From contig NZ_CP134605.1 of NCBI RefSeq assembly GCF_031844685.1, positions 5,205,001-5,269,000 on the forward strand: a stretch of DNA of 64,000 nt, in the 5' to 3' direction. Shown in pieces: positions 25,186-38,220 of the stretch. The stretch is from Streptomyces sp. ITFR-21. Its GTDB lineage: Bacteria > Actinomycetota > Actinomycetes > Streptomycetales > Streptomycetaceae. Each line of letters opens with the position of its first letter. Within the stretch, counting starts at the first letter, position 1. Under the pieces are notes generated by a model that had not been told where the DNA came from, did not search any database, and worked only from the letters and a program-made list of their open reading frames with translations. Position numbers and translations under genes: made by a program.

Positions 25186-26249
25186 GCACCGACGTCAGCG
25201 GCGAGCCGGACCGGGCCGAGGACACGGTCGGCGAGGCGTACCTGTCGGTCCGCGACCTGCGGATCCACTTCGACACCGACGACGGCCTGGTCAAGTCGGT
25301 CGACGGGCTCAGCTTCGACCTGGCCCGCGGCCGTACCCTCGGCATCGTCGGCGAGTCCGGCTCCGGCAAGTCCGTCACCTCGCTCGGCATCATGGGCCTG
25401 CACCGCACCGCCAGGGCCCGCATCTCCGGCGAGGTCCGGCTGGACGGCGAGGAGCTGATCGGCGCCGACCCCGACCGGGTCCGCAGGCTGCGCGGCCGGA
25501 AGATGGCGATGATCTTCCAGGACCCGCTGTCGGCGATGCACCCCTACTACACGGTGGGCGCGCAGATCGTCGAGGCGTACCGGGTGCACAACAAGGTGTC
25601 CAGGAAGGCGGCCCGCGAGCGGGCGGTGGAGATGCTGGACCGGGTCGGCATCCCCGAGCCGCGCAAGCGCTACTCCGACTACCCGCACCAGTTCTCCGGC
25701 GGTATGCGGCAGCGGGCGATGATCGCCATGGCGCTGATCAACAACCCCGAACTGCTGATCGCCGACGAGCCGACCACCGCGCTCGACGTGACCGTGCAGG
25801 CGCAGATCCTGGACCTGATCCGCGATCTGCAGAAGGAGTTCGGCTCCGCGGTCATCATGATCACCCACGACCTGGGCGTGGTCGCCGAGGTCGCCGACGA
25901 CCTGCTGGTGATGTACGCCGGCCGGGCCGTGGAACGCGGTACCGCGGAGAAGGTCTTCACCGAGCCGCAGCACCCGTACACCTGGGGTCTGCTGGGCTCG
26001 ATGCCGCGGATGGACCGGGACCGGATCGAGCGGCTCAACCCGGTCAAGGGCACGCCGCCCAGCCTGATCAACGTGCCGGGCGGCTGCGCCTTCCACCCGC
26101 GCTGCCCGTACGCCGGGCTGAACGGCGGCGCCTCCGAGACGCTCGTCCCGGAGCTGCGGGAAGTGGCCCCCGGGCATGTCGTCGCCTGCCACCTGGGCGA
26201 CGACGAGCGGGCCCGGATCTGGACCGAAGAGATTGCACCCACGTTGTGA
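25182..26249 (+). CDS. Oligopeptide ABC transporter ATPase, OppD/DppD type
   Basis: The 355-residue ATPase starts at GTG 25182 overlapping the permease stop. The motifs are complete: Walker [10 protein letters not shown]-loop [11 protein letters not shown], signature [15 protein letters not shown], Walker [15 protein letters not shown] and the switch His in MITHDLG. The C-terminal oligopeptide domain contains [12 protein letters not shown]; only some of the Cys residues expected for an iron-sulfur-binding tail are present. It acts as one of two different ATPase subunits that power import. It overlaps the next ATPase gene by 4 bases. Confidence 0.96.
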   Translation: MSTDVSGEPDRAEDTVGEAYLSVRDLRIHFDTDDGLVKSVDGLSFDLARGRTLGIVGESGSGKSVTSLGIMGLHRTARARISGEVRLDGEELIGADPDRVRRLRGRKMAMIFQDPLSAMHPYYTVGAQIVEAYRVHNKVSRKAARERAVEMLDRVGIPEPRKRYSDYPHQFSGGMRQRAMIAMALINNPELLIADEPTTALDVTVQAQILDLIRDLQKEFGSAVIMITHDLGVVAEVADDLLVMYAGRAVERGTAEKVFTEPQHPYTWGLLGSMPRMDRDRIERLNPVKGTPPSLINVPGGCAFHPRCPYAGLNGGASETLVPELREVAPGHVVACHLGDDERARIWTEEIAPTL

Positions 26250-27400
26250 AGGGCCGGGACGAAGCCGTGGCGGACACACCCTCGCTGGACAAGAACGCGC
26301 CCGAGGCCGCGGCGGCAGCGGCCGACGAGCCGCACCGCTCGGTCCCCCGGCAGCCGTCGGGGGAGCCGCTGCTGAAGGTGAACGGGCTGGTCAAGCACTT
26401 CCCGATCACCAAGGGGCTGCTGCGCCGGCAGGTCGGCGCGGTCCAGGCGGTGGACGGGCTGGACTTCGAGGTCTCGGCCGGGGAGACCCTCGGCGTGGTC
26501 GGCGAGTCCGGCTGCGGCAAGTCCACCATGGGCCGGCTGATCACCCGGCTGCTCGAACCCACCGGCGGCAGGATCGAGTTCGAGGGCCGGGACATCACCC
26601 ACCTCAGCGTGGGCGCGATGCGGCCGATGCGGCGCGACGTGCAGATGATCTTCCAGGACCCGTACTCGTCGCTGAACCCGCGGCACACCATCGGCACCAT
26701 CGTGGGCGCGCCCTTCAAGCTGCAGAAGGTCGCCACCGAGCTGGGGGTGAAGAAGGAGGTGCAGAACCTCCTGGAGCTGGTCGGCCTCAGCCCCGAGCAC
26801 TACAACCGCTATCCGCACGAGTTCTCCGGCGGGCAGCGGCAGCGCATCGGCATCGCCCGCGCGCTGGCGCTCAAGCCCAAGCTGGTGGTCGCCGACGAGC
26901 CGGTCTCCGCGCTGGACGTGTCGATCCAGGCGCAGGTGGTCAACCTGCTGGACGACCTCCAGCAGGAGCTGGGCCTCACCTATGTGATCATCGCCCACGA
27001 CCTGTCGGTCATCCGCCATGTCTCGGACCGGATCGCGGTGATGTACCTCGGCAAGATCGTGGAGATCGCCGACCGGGAGTCGCTGTACGGCACGCCGTTC
27101 CACCCGTACACCACCGCGCTGCTGTCCGCGGTGCCGGTGCCGGACCCCAAGCGGCGCCAGCAGCAGCTGGCGGGCGGCGCGGGGGCGTCGGGCGGCCGGA
27201 TCCTGCTCAACGGGGACGTGCCCTCCCCGGTCAACCCGCCGAGCGGCTGCCGCTTCCGCACCCGCTGCTGGAAGGCGACCGAGGTCTGCGCGGCGCAGGA
27301 GCCGCCGCTGGTGGCGTTGGCCCCGGGCCACCGGGTGGCCTGCCACCACCCGGAGAACACGGCGGCCCGGCGGCCGGCGCAGGAGCCGGCGGGCGTATAG
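26246..27400 (+). CDS. Oligopeptide ABC transporter ATPase, OppF/DppF type
   Basis: The 384-residue ATPase starts at GTG 26246, overlapping the preceding stop; GTG 26267 is a possible alternative. After about 35 variable residues it has Walker [11 protein letters not shown]-loop [15 protein letters not shown], signature [15 protein letters not shown], Walker [17 protein letters not shown] and the switch His in [11 protein letters not shown]. The tail has the [20 protein letters not shown] segment typical of OppF. With the other ATPase it completes the importer. No separate terminator was identified between its stop and the convergent cysteine desulfurase gene 172 bases away. Confidence 0.96.
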   Translation: MKGRDEAVADTPSLDKNAPEAAAAAADEPHRSVPRQPSGEPLLKVNGLVKHFPITKGLLRRQVGAVQAVDGLDFEVSAGETLGVVGESGCGKSTMGRLITRLLEPTGGRIEFEGRDITHLSVGAMRPMRRDVQMIFQDPYSSLNPRHTIGTIVGAPFKLQKVATELGVKKEVQNLLELVGLSPEHYNRYPHEFSGGQRQRIGIARALALKPKLVVADEPVSALDVSIQAQVVNLLDDLQQELGLTYVIIAHDLSVIRHVSDRIAVMYLGKIVEIADRESLYGTPFHPYTTALLSAVPVPDPKRRQQQLAGGAGASGGRILLNGDVPSPVNPPSGCRFRTRCWKATEVCAAQEPPLVALAPGHRVACHHPENTAARRPAQEPAGV

Positions 27401-27572
27401 CGCGCGGTACGGGAAGGGGGGCGGCCCGGTGCGGGCCGCCCCCTGCTGCCCGCGCCGTGCGCCGGTGCCGCCCGCGGCGGTGGCCCGCCCGCCGCGCGGG
27501 CGGCGCGGTCGCCGTCGTACGGGCGGCGCGGTCGCGACGGGCGGTACCGGCGGTACGGCCCGGCCCGGCGGC

Positions 27573-28739
27573 TCAGGTCTGGCCGGCGGCGCGGGCCCGG
27601 GTGACGGCGGGGCCGATCGCCGCGACGAGTTCGGCGACCTCCCCCGCGGTCGTGGTGTGCCCGAGGGAGAAGCGCAGGGTGGCGCGGGCGTACGTGGCCG
27701 GCTCGCCCATCGCCAGCAGGACGTGGCTGGGCTGGGCGACCCCCGCGGTGCACGCGGAGCCGGTGGAGCAGGCGATGCCCTGCGCGTCGAGCAGCAGCAG
27801 CAGCGAGTCCCCCTCGCAGCCGGGGAAGGTGAAGTGCGCGTTGGCGGCCAGCCGCCCCTGCGGCGACGGGTCGCCGTTGAGGACCGCGTCCGGTACGGCC
27901 GCCCGCACCCCGCGTACCAGCTCGTCGCGCAGCGCGCCCACCTCGGCGACGAACCCGGCCCGCCGCTCGGCCGCGAGACGGGCCGCGGTGGCAAAGGCGG
28001 CGATGGCCGGCACGTCGAGGGTGCCGGAGCGGCTGCGCTCCTGGCCGCCGCCGTGCAGCAGCGGTACCGGGGTGTCCTCGCGCCGCAGCACCAGCGCGCC
28101 GACCCCGTACGGGCCGCCGACCTTGTGCCCGGTAACCGTCATCGCGTCCAGTCCCGCGGCGGCGAAGTCCAGCTCCACCTGGCCGAACGCCTGCACCGCG
28201 TCGGAGTGCATCGGCACGTCGAACTCCCGGGCGACGGCGGCGAGTTCGTGGACCGGCAGGATCGTGCCGACCTCGTTGTTGGCCCACATCGCGGTGACCA
28301 GCGCGACGTCGCCGGGGTCGCGCTCGATGGCGGCGCGCAGGGTCGCGGGCTCCACCCGGCCGAACTTGTCGACCTCCAGCCAGTCGATGACGGCGCCCTC
28401 GTGGTCGGCGAGCCAGTAGACCGCGTCGAGTACCGCGTGGTGCTCGACGGGGCTGGCCAGGACCCGGTTGCGCCGCCGGTCGGCCGCCCGGCGCGCCCAG
28501 TACAGACCCTTCACCGCGAGGTTGTCGGACTCGGTGCCGCCGCCGGTGAAGACGATCTCGCTGGGGCGGGCGCCGAGTGCGGCGGCGAGCGTCTCCCTGG
28601 ACTCCTCCACGGCACGCCGGGCCCGCCGCCCGGCGGCGTGCAGCGCGGAGGCGTTGCCGGTCAGCGTGAGGTGGGCGGTCATCGCCTGGACCGCCTCCGG
28701 AAGCATGGGCGTGGTGGCGGCGTGGTCGAAGTAGGCCAT
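27573..28739 (-). CDS. Cysteine desulfurase (NifS/IscS class)
   Basis: The 388-residue PLP enzyme removes sulfur from cysteine to form a protein persulfide. The start is ATG 28739. Visible features are the N-terminal [20 protein letters not shown] (66-75), His101 next to the cofactor, Asp180 and Gln183, the PLP lysine Lys206 in [10 protein letters not shown], and the active Cys330 in STGSACTAG. The likely sulfur acceptor is MnmA, whose gene lies 1.2 kb away divergently, a pairing common in actinobacteria for tRNA 2-thiouridine formation; supply to iron-sulfur clusters is also possible. Confidence 0.94.
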   Translation of the reverse strand: MAYFDHAATTPMLPEAVQAMTAHLTLTGNASALHAAGRRARRAVEESRETLAAALGARPSEIVFTGGGTESDNLAVKGLYWARRAADRRRNRVLASPVEHHAVLDAVYWLADHEGAVIDWLEVDKFGRVEPATLRAAIERDPGDVALVTAMWANNEVGTILPVHELAAVAREFDVPMHSDAVQAFGQVELDFAAAGLDAMTVTGHKVGGPYGVGALVLRREDTPVPLLHGGGQERSRSGTLDVPAIAAFATAARLAAERRAGFVAEVGALRDELVRGVRAAVPDAVLNGDPSPQGRLAANAHFTFPGCEGDSLLLLLDAQGIACSTGSACTAGVAQPSHVLLAMGEPATYARATLRFSLGHTTTAGEVAELVAAIGPAVTRARAAGQT

Positions 28740-28846
28740 GGTGCCCCGATTCTACGTTCGTGCCGGGGGCGGCCGGACCCCGTGCCCAGCTGCCGGACAA
28801 CCGTGGCCCGGACCGGCCACTCGGGTGCGGACCGCCCGCGGGGGGT

Positions 28847-29707
28847 TCAGCCGCGCGGGGCGCGGGCGAGCTGCCGGGACTGCGCGACCAGGCGGTCCGC
28901 GCCGTCCCAGATCTCGCAGTCCTCCTCCAGCAGGCCGCCGGCCAGGTTGCGGGTGCTGAGCGCGACCCGCAGCGGGCCGGGCACCGGACGGGCCCGTACG
29001 TGCACGGTCAGCTCCAGCGTCGGCGTCCAGCCCTTCAGGCCCAGGTCGAACGAGGTCGGCGGCAGGGCGTCCACCGCGAGCAGCAGCGACAGCGGGTCGT
29101 GGTCCCGGCCGTCGGCCAGGCCCAGCCAGCCACGCACCCGGCCCAGACCCGAGGGGGCGCCGACCGCCCACCCGACGGTCGCCGGGTCGAGCCGCAGGTC
29201 CAGCCGCTCCAGGATCGCGGTGGACCCGCCCACCTGGCCTTCCGCCGGGGCGTCCGCCGAACCCAGGCAGTCCTCGTACGACGGCATCCGCGGCGGCTTC
29301 GCCGAGGTCCGTACGCCGTCGGGCAGCGCGGCCAGGTCGCAGTACCCGGCGATCACCCGGATCCGCTCGACCTCCCGGCCCTTGTCGTCGGTCTGGAACA
29401 GCGACGCCTGACCGGAGGACATGGTCCGCCCGGCCCGCACCGTCTGCGCGCGCACCACGGCGGGGCCGGGCCGGGAGGCGGTCAGGTAGTGCGCGGTGAC
29501 CGTCAGCGGGTCGCGGTGCGGCAGGCTCCCGCTCAGCGCCCGCCCCAGCAGCGCCAGCAGGTATCCGCCGTTCACCGCCGACCCGATCGTCCATCCGGCC
29601 GACAGCTCGGCGTCGTAGACCCCCGCCTCCCCGGCCCGCGGCGCCACCGCCGTGGCCCGGTCGAACTCGCTGTCCCCGATGTCCGCGCGGGGCGATGCTG
29701 TTGCCAT
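28847..29707 (-). CDS. Thioesterase family protein (double hot-dog, TesB-like)
   Basis: The N-terminus is uncertain: ATG 29707, 29716 and 29725 are all in frame. ATG 29707 is preferred because GGTGA lies 10 bases before it; it gives 286 residues. The protein begins with FDRATAV and a hot-dog segment with GWTIGSAVNGGYLLALLGRA, then ADPLTVTAHYLTASRPGPA-like strands (HRDPLTVTAHYLTASRPG). The second half repeats the fold (LLLAVDALPPTSFDLG, TPTLELTVHVRARP). This two-domain arrangement is typical of acyl-CoA thioesterases. It should hydrolyse an acyl-CoA in the cytosol; the chain is unknown. It is divergent from mnmA, with a 214-base shared upstream region. Confidence 0.82.
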   Translation of the reverse strand: MATASPRADIGDSEFDRATAVAPRAGEAGVYDAELSAGWTIGSAVNGGYLLALLGRALSGSLPHRDPLTVTAHYLTASRPGPAVVRAQTVRAGRTMSSGQASLFQTDDKGREVERIRVIAGYCDLAALPDGVRTSAKPPRMPSYEDCLGSADAPAEGQVGGSTAILERLDLRLDPATVGWAVGAPSGLGRVRGWLGLADGRDHDPLSLLLAVDALPPTSFDLGLKGWTPTLELTVHVRARPVPGPLRVALSTRNLAGGLLEEDCEIWDGADRLVAQSRQLARAPRG

Positions 29708-29921
29708 GCCGGTCATGTCACCCATCGGTAGTACCGCTGTGTCCACTGCCTTCGTGCCAACGCCGGGCGAACGCCCGGTCTTCCGTCCGCGACGAATGCG
29801 CGGCGCTGCGGGGGTGCCGGGACCGCCGGCAGGCCGCACGGACCGGCGCGGAGCCCGGCCCGGCCGGGCCGCGGGGCGGAAAAGGCGGGAGGCGGGGGAG
29901 AGCGGGCCTTAGGCTAGGGGG

Positions 29922-31058
29922 GTGAGCGAAATCCGGGAACAGGGAGCCGTACGGCCGCTGCGGGTGCTGGCGGCGATGAGTGGCGGGGTGGACTCCGCCG
30001 TGGCGGCGGCGCGCGCCGCCGAGGCCGGGCACGACGTGACGGGCGTGCACCTCGCGCTGTCGGCGAACCCGCAGAGCTTCCGCACGGGGGCCCGGGGCTG
30101 CTGCACCGTGGAGGACTCGCGCGACGCCCGCCGCGCGGCCGACGTCATCGGCATCCCCTTCTACGTGTGGGACCTCGCCGAGCGCTTCCGCGAGGACGTC
30201 GTCGACGACTTCGTCGCCGAGTACGCGGCCGGCCGCACCCCCAACCCCTGCCTGCGCTGCAACGAGAAGATCAAGTTCGCCGCGCTGCTGGACAAGGCCC
30301 TCGCCCTCGGCTTCGACGCCGTCTGTACCGGCCACTACGCCGCCGTCGTCACCAACCCCGACGGCACCCGCGAGCTGCACCGTGCCAGCGACGCCGCCAA
30401 GGACCAGTCCTACGTGCTCGGCGTGCTCGACGAGCGCCAGCTCGCGCACGCGATGTTCCCGCTGGGCGACACCCTGACCACCAAGGACGAGATCCGCGCC
30501 GAGGCCGAGCGCCGCGGCCTCGCGGTCGCCCGCAAGCCCGACAGCCACGACATCTGCTTCATCGCCGACGGCGACACCCAGGGCTTCCTCGCCAGGCACC
30601 TCGGCACCGCCGAGGGCGCCATCGTCGACCAGGACGGCGCCCGCGTCGGCACCCACAGCGGCGCGTACGGCTTCACCATCGGCCAGCGCAAGGGCCTGCG
30701 GCTCGGCGTCCCCGCGGACGACGGCAAGCCCCGCTACGTCCTGGACATCTCCCCGGTGGACAACACCGTCACCGTCGGCCCGGCCCAGGCGCTGGACGTC
30801 ACCGCGCTCACCGCGATCCGCCCCCGCTGGTGCGGCACCCCGCCCGAGGGCCGGGCCGCGTACACCGCCCAGCTGCGCGCCCACGGCGAGGACGTACCGG
30901 TCACCGCCGAGCTGCTCGACGGCGAACTGCACGTCGCCTTCGCCGAGGCGGTCCGCGGCGTGGCCCCCGGCCAGGCGGTCGTGCTCTACGACGGCACCCG
31001 CGTGGTCGGTTCGGCCACGATCGCCACGACCGACCGCAAGACCCCGGTGGCCGTATGA
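29922..31058 (+). CDS. mnmA: tRNA 2-thiouridylase
   Basis: The enzyme adds sulfur at position 2 of U34 in the wobble base of tRNAs for Lys, Glu and Gln. The 378-residue protein starts at GTG 29922. It contains the ATP-pyrophosphatase loop MSGGVDSA (19-26), the persulfide-accepting Cys110 in NPCLRCN and the second catalytic Cys212 in DICFIADGD. The C-terminal beta-barrel domain (about 285-378) ends with [13 protein letters not shown]. The downstream LOG-like gene overlaps by 4 bases (ATGA), making a three-gene coupled unit. A cysteine desulfurase gene nearby is the probable sulfur donor. Confidence 0.97.
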   Translation: MSEIREQGAVRPLRVLAAMSGGVDSAVAAARAAEAGHDVTGVHLALSANPQSFRTGARGCCTVEDSRDARRAADVIGIPFYVWDLAERFREDVVDDFVAEYAAGRTPNPCLRCNEKIKFAALLDKALALGFDAVCTGHYAAVVTNPDGTRELHRASDAAKDQSYVLGVLDERQLAHAMFPLGDTLTTKDEIRAEAERRGLAVARKPDSHDICFIADGDTQGFLARHLGTAEGAIVDQDGARVGTHSGAYGFTIGQRKGLRLGVPADDGKPRYVLDISPVDNTVTVGPAQALDVTALTAIRPRWCGTPPEGRAAYTAQLRAHGEDVPVTAELLDGELHVAFAEAVRGVAPGQAVVLYDGTRVVGSATIATTDRKTPVAV

Positions 31059-31609
31059 ACGTCTGCGTCTTCCTGTCCGCGGCCGACCTCGGCGAGCAGT
31101 ACACGGTGGCCGCCCGGGAGTTCGGCAGACTGCTCGGCGAGGGCGGCCACACCCTGGTGTGGGGCGGCTCCGACACCGGGCTGATGAAGGTCCTCGCGGA
31201 CGGCGCGCAGCAGGCCGGCGGCCGGCTCGTCGGGATCTCGGTGGAGTTCCTGCACCACCTGGCCAGGCCGGACACCGACGAGACGGTGATCGCCCGCGAC
31301 CTCGCGCACCGCAAAGCCGAGCTGCTGCTGCGCTCCGACGCGATCGTGATCATGGTCGGCGGCACGGGCACCCTGGACGAGGCCACCGAGATCCTGGAAC
31401 TGAAGAAGCACGGCCTGCACGGCAAACCGGTGGTCCTGCTCAACACCGCCGGCTTCTACGACGGACTCAAGCAGCAGTTCCGCAGGATGGAGGCCGAGGG
31501 CTTCCTGCCCGTGCCGCTGTCCGGACTCGTCCACTTCGCCGAGGACCCCCGGGCGGCGCTCGCCTATCTGACCGCATACCGGGCCGACCACCTCCAGGAG
31601 CGTGCGTGA
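31055..31609 (+). CDS. LOG-family (TIGR00730-like) Rossmann protein
   Basis: The 184-residue protein starts at ATG 31055, overlapping mnmA. The fold is that of LOG cytokinin-activating phosphoribohydrolases and related lysine-decarboxylase-like proteins: [15 protein letters not shown] (37-51), Arg86-Lys87, and the signature [18 protein letters not shown] (101-118). The usual signature begins with PGG; here Val replaces Pro, but the catalytic Glu109 is kept. It might cleave a nucleoside monophosphate to base and ribose 5-phosphate. Translational coupling to mnmA on one side and an SDR on the other is notable, but no shared pathway is evident. Confidence 0.88.
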   Translation: MNVCVFLSAADLGEQYTVAAREFGRLLGEGGHTLVWGGSDTGLMKVLADGAQQAGGRLVGISVEFLHHLARPDTDETVIARDLAHRKAELLLRSDAIVIMVGGTGTLDEATEILELKKHGLHGKPVVLLNTAGFYDGLKQQFRRMEAEGFLPVPLSGLVHFAEDPRAALAYLTAYRADHLQERA

Positions 31610-32295
31610 GCGTCCGTCTCGTCACCGGGGCCGGGTCCGGGATCGGCGCGGCGGTGGCCCGCCGGCTGCTGGACCGCGGCGACGAGCTGTGGCTGCTCGC
31701 CCGGGACGCCGGCCGGGCCGCGCAGCTCGCCGAGCGCTTCCCCGGCGCGCGGACCCTGGTCGGCGACCTCGGCGAGCCGTCCCGGCTGTCCTGGGCGCTG
31801 GGCCTCCAGTCCCCGCCCGACCGGCTGGACTCGCTGCTGCACGTGGCGGGCGTGGTGGAACTCGGCCCGGTCGGCGACCTCACCCCGAAGGTCTGGCAGG
31901 AGACCCTCGCGGTGAACCTGGTCGGCCCGGCCGAGCTGACCCGGCTGCTGCTGCCGCAGCTGCGGCTGTCCCGCGGCCACGTGGTGATGGTCAACTCCGG
32001 CGCCGGTCTCTCCGCGAACGCCGCGTGGTCGGCGTACGCGGCCAGCAAGCACGGCCTGCGCGCCCTCGCCGACGCGCTGCGGGCCGAGGAGCACGGCAGC
32101 GGCGTACGGGTGACGACCGTCTACCCCGGCCGTACCGCCACGCCCATGCAGCAGAAGGTCCACCAGCAGGAGGGCAAGGCGTACGACGCGGACCGCTGGA
32201 TCGACCCGGAATCCGTCGCGACGACCGTCCTGACCGCTCTGGACCTCCCGCGCGACGCGGAGATCACCGACCTGACGGTCCGCCCGGGGCGCTGA
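31606..32295 (+). CDS. Short-chain dehydrogenase/reductase
   Basis: The 229-residue protein starts at GTG 31606, with GGAG 5 bases before and the LOG-like stop overlapping. It is a classical SDR: cofactor loop TGAGSGIG (7-14), an Asp-containing LVGDLGEPSR segment, HVAGVVELGP, and the catalytic set Ser131, Tyr144 and Lys148 (YAASK). The residue after strand 2 (LLARDAGR) has Arg, which favours NADP(H). The substrate is unknown. It ends the mnmA-LOG-SDR coupled unit; a GC-rich 151-base gap follows. Confidence 0.92.
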   Translation: MSVRLVTGAGSGIGAAVARRLLDRGDELWLLARDAGRAAQLAERFPGARTLVGDLGEPSRLSWALGLQSPPDRLDSLLHVAGVVELGPVGDLTPKVWQETLAVNLVGPAELTRLLLPQLRLSRGHVVMVNSGAGLSANAAWSAYAASKHGLRALADALRAEEHGSGVRVTTVYPGRTATPMQQKVHQQEGKAYDADRWIDPESVATTVLTALDLPRDAEITDLTVRPGR

Positions 32296-32446
32296 GCCCG
32301 TCCGCCGCCGAGCCGGGCGTCCCCGCCGCCGGTCCCGTCCGCCGGCGGACCGGCCGGGCGCGCCCGGCGCCGGTCCTGGGCGGGCCGCCGCGACGGCGGT
32401 GGCGCGGGCGGCGAGGCTCCGGCGGCGCGTCTCGTAGTCTTCCCGG

Positions 32447-33457
32447 GTGACCAACCAGAGCGAGTTCAAACTGCCCGAAGGTGCCGCGACCGGAGTGGGG
32501 TCCATGCCGGGGGGCGACGCCAGGGAGGCGGCGCGGGTGGCCGTGGAGGCCACCGGGACCTTCCCGTTCCTGCCGGAGCTGCCCGCGCGCGGACCCGGCG
32601 CGGACATGATCGGACGCACGCTGGGGATGCTGGTCGAGCTCTACGCCCGGGTGGAGCCCAGCGGCTGGCGGTTCGGCGACCGGCCGGGCCGGGACACCAA
32701 GCGGGCCAGGTCGTGGCTCGGGGAGGACCTGGACGCGCTGGAGGAGTTCACCCAGGGCTACCAGGGCCCGCTGAAGGTGCAGGCGGTCGGGCCGTGGACG
32801 CTGGCGGCCGGCGTCGAGACGAAGAGCGGCGAGGCGGCGCTGCGCGACCCGGGCGCCTGCCGCGACCTCGCCGGATCCCTCGCCGAGGGCATCGGCGTCC
32901 ACTTGGAGGAGACCGCCCGGCGGGTGCCCGGCGCCCAACTGGTGCTGCAGCTGGACGAACCCTCGCTCACCGCCGTGCTGACCGGCCACGTCAGGACCGC
33001 CAGCGGCTACCGGACCTACCGGGCGGTGGACCGGGCCCGGGTGGAGAGCACGCTGCGGGACCTGATCACGGCGGTCGGCGTCCCGGTCGTGGTGCACTCC
33101 TGCGCGCCCGACGTCCCGTTCGCGCTGCTGCGCAGGGCCGGGGCGGCCGGCCTCTCCTTCGACTTCTCCTTGCTTACCGAACGTGACTGGGACGTGTTCG
33201 GGGAGGCGGCCGAGGGCGGCACCGCGCTGCTCGCCGGTGTCGTGCCGGGACTGGACGCCGAATTGTCGGACCCTGCCGGTAGCGTCAGCGGTGTTCGGGC
33301 GCTGTGGCGCAGGCTGGGGCTGGCACCGGGGGCGTTGGGGTCCTCGGTGGCCGTCACCCCGGCCTGCGGTCTGGCGGGGGCCTCACCGTCCTATGCCCGT
33401 GCCGCCCTGCTGCACTGCGCCAAGGCGGCACGCTCGCTCGTCGACGACCCTGAGTGA
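32447..33457 (+). CDS. MetE-like methionine synthase core-domain protein
   Basis: The 336-residue protein, read from GTG 32447, corresponds to one barrel of cobalamin-independent methionine synthase, not the full 750-residue MetE. The likely zinc ligands are His217 and Cys219 (VVHSCAP) and Cys307 (TPACGLAG); the signature LQLDEPSL (167-174) is also present. Such short proteins are annotated as vitamin-B12-independent methionine synthase family in actinobacteria, where the methyl donor and exact role are uncertain. It lies 25 bases before ligA and is probably cotranscribed with it. Confidence 0.88.
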   Translation: MTNQSEFKLPEGAATGVGSMPGGDAREAARVAVEATGTFPFLPELPARGPGADMIGRTLGMLVELYARVEPSGWRFGDRPGRDTKRARSWLGEDLDALEEFTQGYQGPLKVQAVGPWTLAAGVETKSGEAALRDPGACRDLAGSLAEGIGVHLEETARRVPGAQLVLQLDEPSLTAVLTGHVRTASGYRTYRAVDRARVESTLRDLITAVGVPVVVHSCAPDVPFALLRRAGAAGLSFDFSLLTERDWDVFGEAAEGGTALLAGVVPGLDAELSDPAGSVSGVRALWRRLGLAPGALGSSVAVTPACGLAGASPSYARAALLHCAKAARSLVDDPE

Positions 33458-33464
33458 CGCCTGA

Positions 33465-35702
<2,238 letters not shown>

Positions 35703-35922
35703 ATAGCCCGCACATGTCACCCGATCGGCCCATATCCGAATACGTCGATCGCGCTGATCGCATTCGGGCAATGGCAGTGGATCGGTGCCCGGGACGGCGT
35801 CTTCCGGCCTACTGTTGAGAGGCGCGACTGCGGGAAACAACCTTGCAGCGGACCGGACGGTTCATCACCGCGGGCTCCGGCGCGGTGGACCGTATGCTTC
35901 GCCAGGCTGGGAGAGGGACGGC

Positions 35923-38112
35923 ATGAAACCGACGGAGAGCGCCGGAGCGGCGCCGCTGACCGGCGGTCCGCCCGTGCCGGTGCTTCCGGCGGTGCCCAGG
36001 TCCCTCCTGCGGGTGGGGGTACCGGCGGTCGCCGCCGGCACCCTGACGGTCTGTGTCATCCGGATGCTGCACCAGGGCAGCGCGCTCTTCCCCGGCGGCA
36101 CCGCCGGCTGGGCCTTCGCGGTGCTGACCGGCATCATCGTCGGCCACCTGGTGGCGATGGGCCGCGACCGCTGGTGGGGCGGCACCGGCTCCGGCGCCGC
36201 CCTCACCCTCGGCATGCTGCTGCTCTACGGCTGGGTACCGGCCGTCCTGGTCAGCCTCGCGGTGGTGATGCTGGTCGGCACCGCCCGCCGGCACCGGGGC
36301 CGGGAGGCCGCGCTGCACGCCGCCATCGACATCCTCGGCATCGGCGCGGGCGCGATCACCCTCGCGCTGTTCGGCGTGCACCCCTCGGTGGAGCACCCGT
36401 GGCTGCCCGCCGCCTGGTCGGTGTCCGCCGTCTTCTCCGTCACCGTCACCGCGCTGGCGTACCTGGCCGGCACCCGCGCCCTGCTGTGGTGGACGTTCGC
36501 ACCGCACGGCGGCGGGCCGCCCACCGTGGCCCGCACCGCGCTGCTGCGGCAGGGCATGGTCGGCGGCGCCCTGCTCGGCATCTCCCCGCTGATCCTGGTC
36601 GTCGCCAGTGACAAACCGATTCTGCTGCCGCTGTTCTCGGTGCCGCTGATCGCGCTGGACTCCACCTTGTGGATCGCCCACGCCCGCGCCGAGGAGCAGC
36701 TGCGCGACCCGCTGACCGGCCTGCCCAACCGCCAGTGGCTGCTGGAGCGGACCTGGGGCGCGCTGGACAGCGCCCAGCGCGGCCAGGCCGCGCTCCCGCA
36801 GGCCGACGCCAGGGAACGGGTCGCGCTGATCCTCATCGACCTCGACAAGTTCCGGTCGGTCAACGACACCCTCGGCCACCTGGCCGGCGACCGGCTGCTC
36901 CTGCAGATCGCCGACCGGCTGCGGCTCGCCCTGCCGCGCGGTGCCGAGGCGGCCCGGCTCGGCGGCGACGAGTTCGCGGTGCTGCTGCCCAGCTGCGACT
37001 CGACCACCAGGGCCCAGCGGGTGGCCAGGGCCCTGGTGGTGGCGCTCGGCTCGCCGCTCAGCCTGGACGGCCTGACCCTGGAACTGGAGGCCAGCGCCGG
37101 GGTCGCGGTCTTCCCGGACCACGCGCTGGACGCCGAGGGGCTGCTGCGCCGCGCCGACGTGGCGATGTACCAGGCCAAGCGGGACCGCAGCGGCGTCGAG
37201 GTGTACGACGCGGCGCGCGACGCCAACACCCCCGACCGGCTGGGCCTGCTCGGCGACCTGCGGCGCGCGCTCGACACCGGCCAGGTCGAGCTGCACTACC
37301 AGCCCAAGGTCCGCTTCGACGGCCAGGTCGCCGGGCTGGAGGCGCTGGTCCGCTGGGAGCACCCGGAACGCGGCCGGGTCAACCCGGAGGAGTTCATCGG
37401 CATCGCCGAGACCTCCGGGCTGATGCCGCAGCTCACCGAGTACGTCCTGGAGACCGCGCTGGCCCAGATCGCCACATGGCGCCGGATGGGCCTGGAGGTG
37501 CCGGTCGCCGTCAACGTCTCGCCGCGCGACGTGCGCAGCCCCGGCTTCGCCGGCGCGGTCGCCGCCCGGCTGGCCCGCCACCAGGTGCCGCCCGGCGCGC
37601 TCCAGCTGGAGATCACCGAAACGGTCCTGCTGGAGGACCCGCAGCAGGCCGCCGACACGCTCAACGGTCTCACCGGCCACGGCGTCAAGATGTCGCTCGA
37701 CGACTTCGGCACCGGCTACTCCTCGCTGGTGCACCTGCGGCGGCTGCCGGTCAGCGAACTCAAGATCGACCGCTCCTTCGTGGCCCGGCTGGTGGTGGAC
37801 CAAGAGGACGCCGAGATCGTCCGCTGCACCATCGACCTCGCGCACTCCCTCGGCCTGCTGGTGGTCGCCGAGGGCGTCGAGGACGACGAGACCTGGGAGC
37901 GGCTGCGGGAGCTGCGCTGCGACGCCGTCCAGGGCTGGCTGGTCGCGGCCGCGATGCCCGCCGACGAGGCCACCGCGTGGCTGCGCGCCCGCGGCGAACG
38001 CGGCTGGCAGCGCCCCGCGGTCGCCGCCCCCGCGCTGCCCAGGGGAGAGCCCGAGCCCGAGCACTCCCCGGTCGCCGACCCCAGCTCCTCCGGCCGGGCC
38101 GCCGCCACCTGA
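35923..38112 (+). CDS. rmdB: Membrane c-di-GMP enzyme, GGDEF plus EAL (RmdB type)
   Basis: The 729-residue protein starts at ATG 35923 behind GAGAGGG; the frame is open upstream but without a site. About six membrane helices fill residues 28-250. The cyclase domain (255-430) has GGDEF at 347-351 and DLDKFRSVNDTLGH (307-320). There is no RxxD inhibition site before GGDEF. The phosphodiesterase domain (440-690) is intact: EALVRW (473-478), NVSP (531-534), LEITE (562-566), DDFGTG (593-598), KIDRSFV and AEGVE. It can thus probably both make and degrade c-di-GMP, the signal that controls development in Streptomyces through BldD. Position after ligA and before gatC supports orthology with RmdB. Confidence 0.9.
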   Translation: MKPTESAGAAPLTGGPPVPVLPAVPRSLLRVGVPAVAAGTLTVCVIRMLHQGSALFPGGTAGWAFAVLTGIIVGHLVAMGRDRWWGGTGSGAALTLGMLLLYGWVPAVLVSLAVVMLVGTARRHRGREAALHAAIDILGIGAGAITLALFGVHPSVEHPWLPAAWSVSAVFSVTVTALAYLAGTRALLWWTFAPHGGGPPTVARTALLRQGMVGGALLGISPLILVVASDKPILLPLFSVPLIALDSTLWIAHARAEEQLRDPLTGLPNRQWLLERTWGALDSAQRGQAALPQADARERVALILIDLDKFRSVNDTLGHLAGDRLLLQIADRLRLALPRGAEAARLGGDEFAVLLPSCDSTTRAQRVARALVVALGSPLSLDGLTLELEASAGVAVFPDHALDAEGLLRRADVAMYQAKRDRSGVEVYDAARDANTPDRLGLLGDLRRALDTGQVELHYQPKVRFDGQVAGLEALVRWEHPERGRVNPEEFIGIAETSGLMPQLTEYVLETALAQIATWRRMGLEVPVAVNVSPRDVRSPGFAGAVAARLARHQVPPGALQLEITETVLLEDPQQAADTLNGLTGHGVKMSLDDFGTGYSSLVHLRRLPVSELKIDRSFVARLVVDQEDAEIVRCTIDLAHSLGLLVVAEGVEDDETWERLRELRCDAVQGWLVAAAMPADEATAWLRARGERGWQRPAVAAPALPRGEPEPEHSPVADPSSSGRAAAT

Positions 38113-38220
38113 CGCCCGCCCCGAGCCCGGTCCCGGGCGTAACGCAGTGCGGGTCCGGCGGCGCCACCCCATAGGATTGGGGGCACCAACGACATCTCAC
38201 CCCCCAGAGGATCGCAACGC

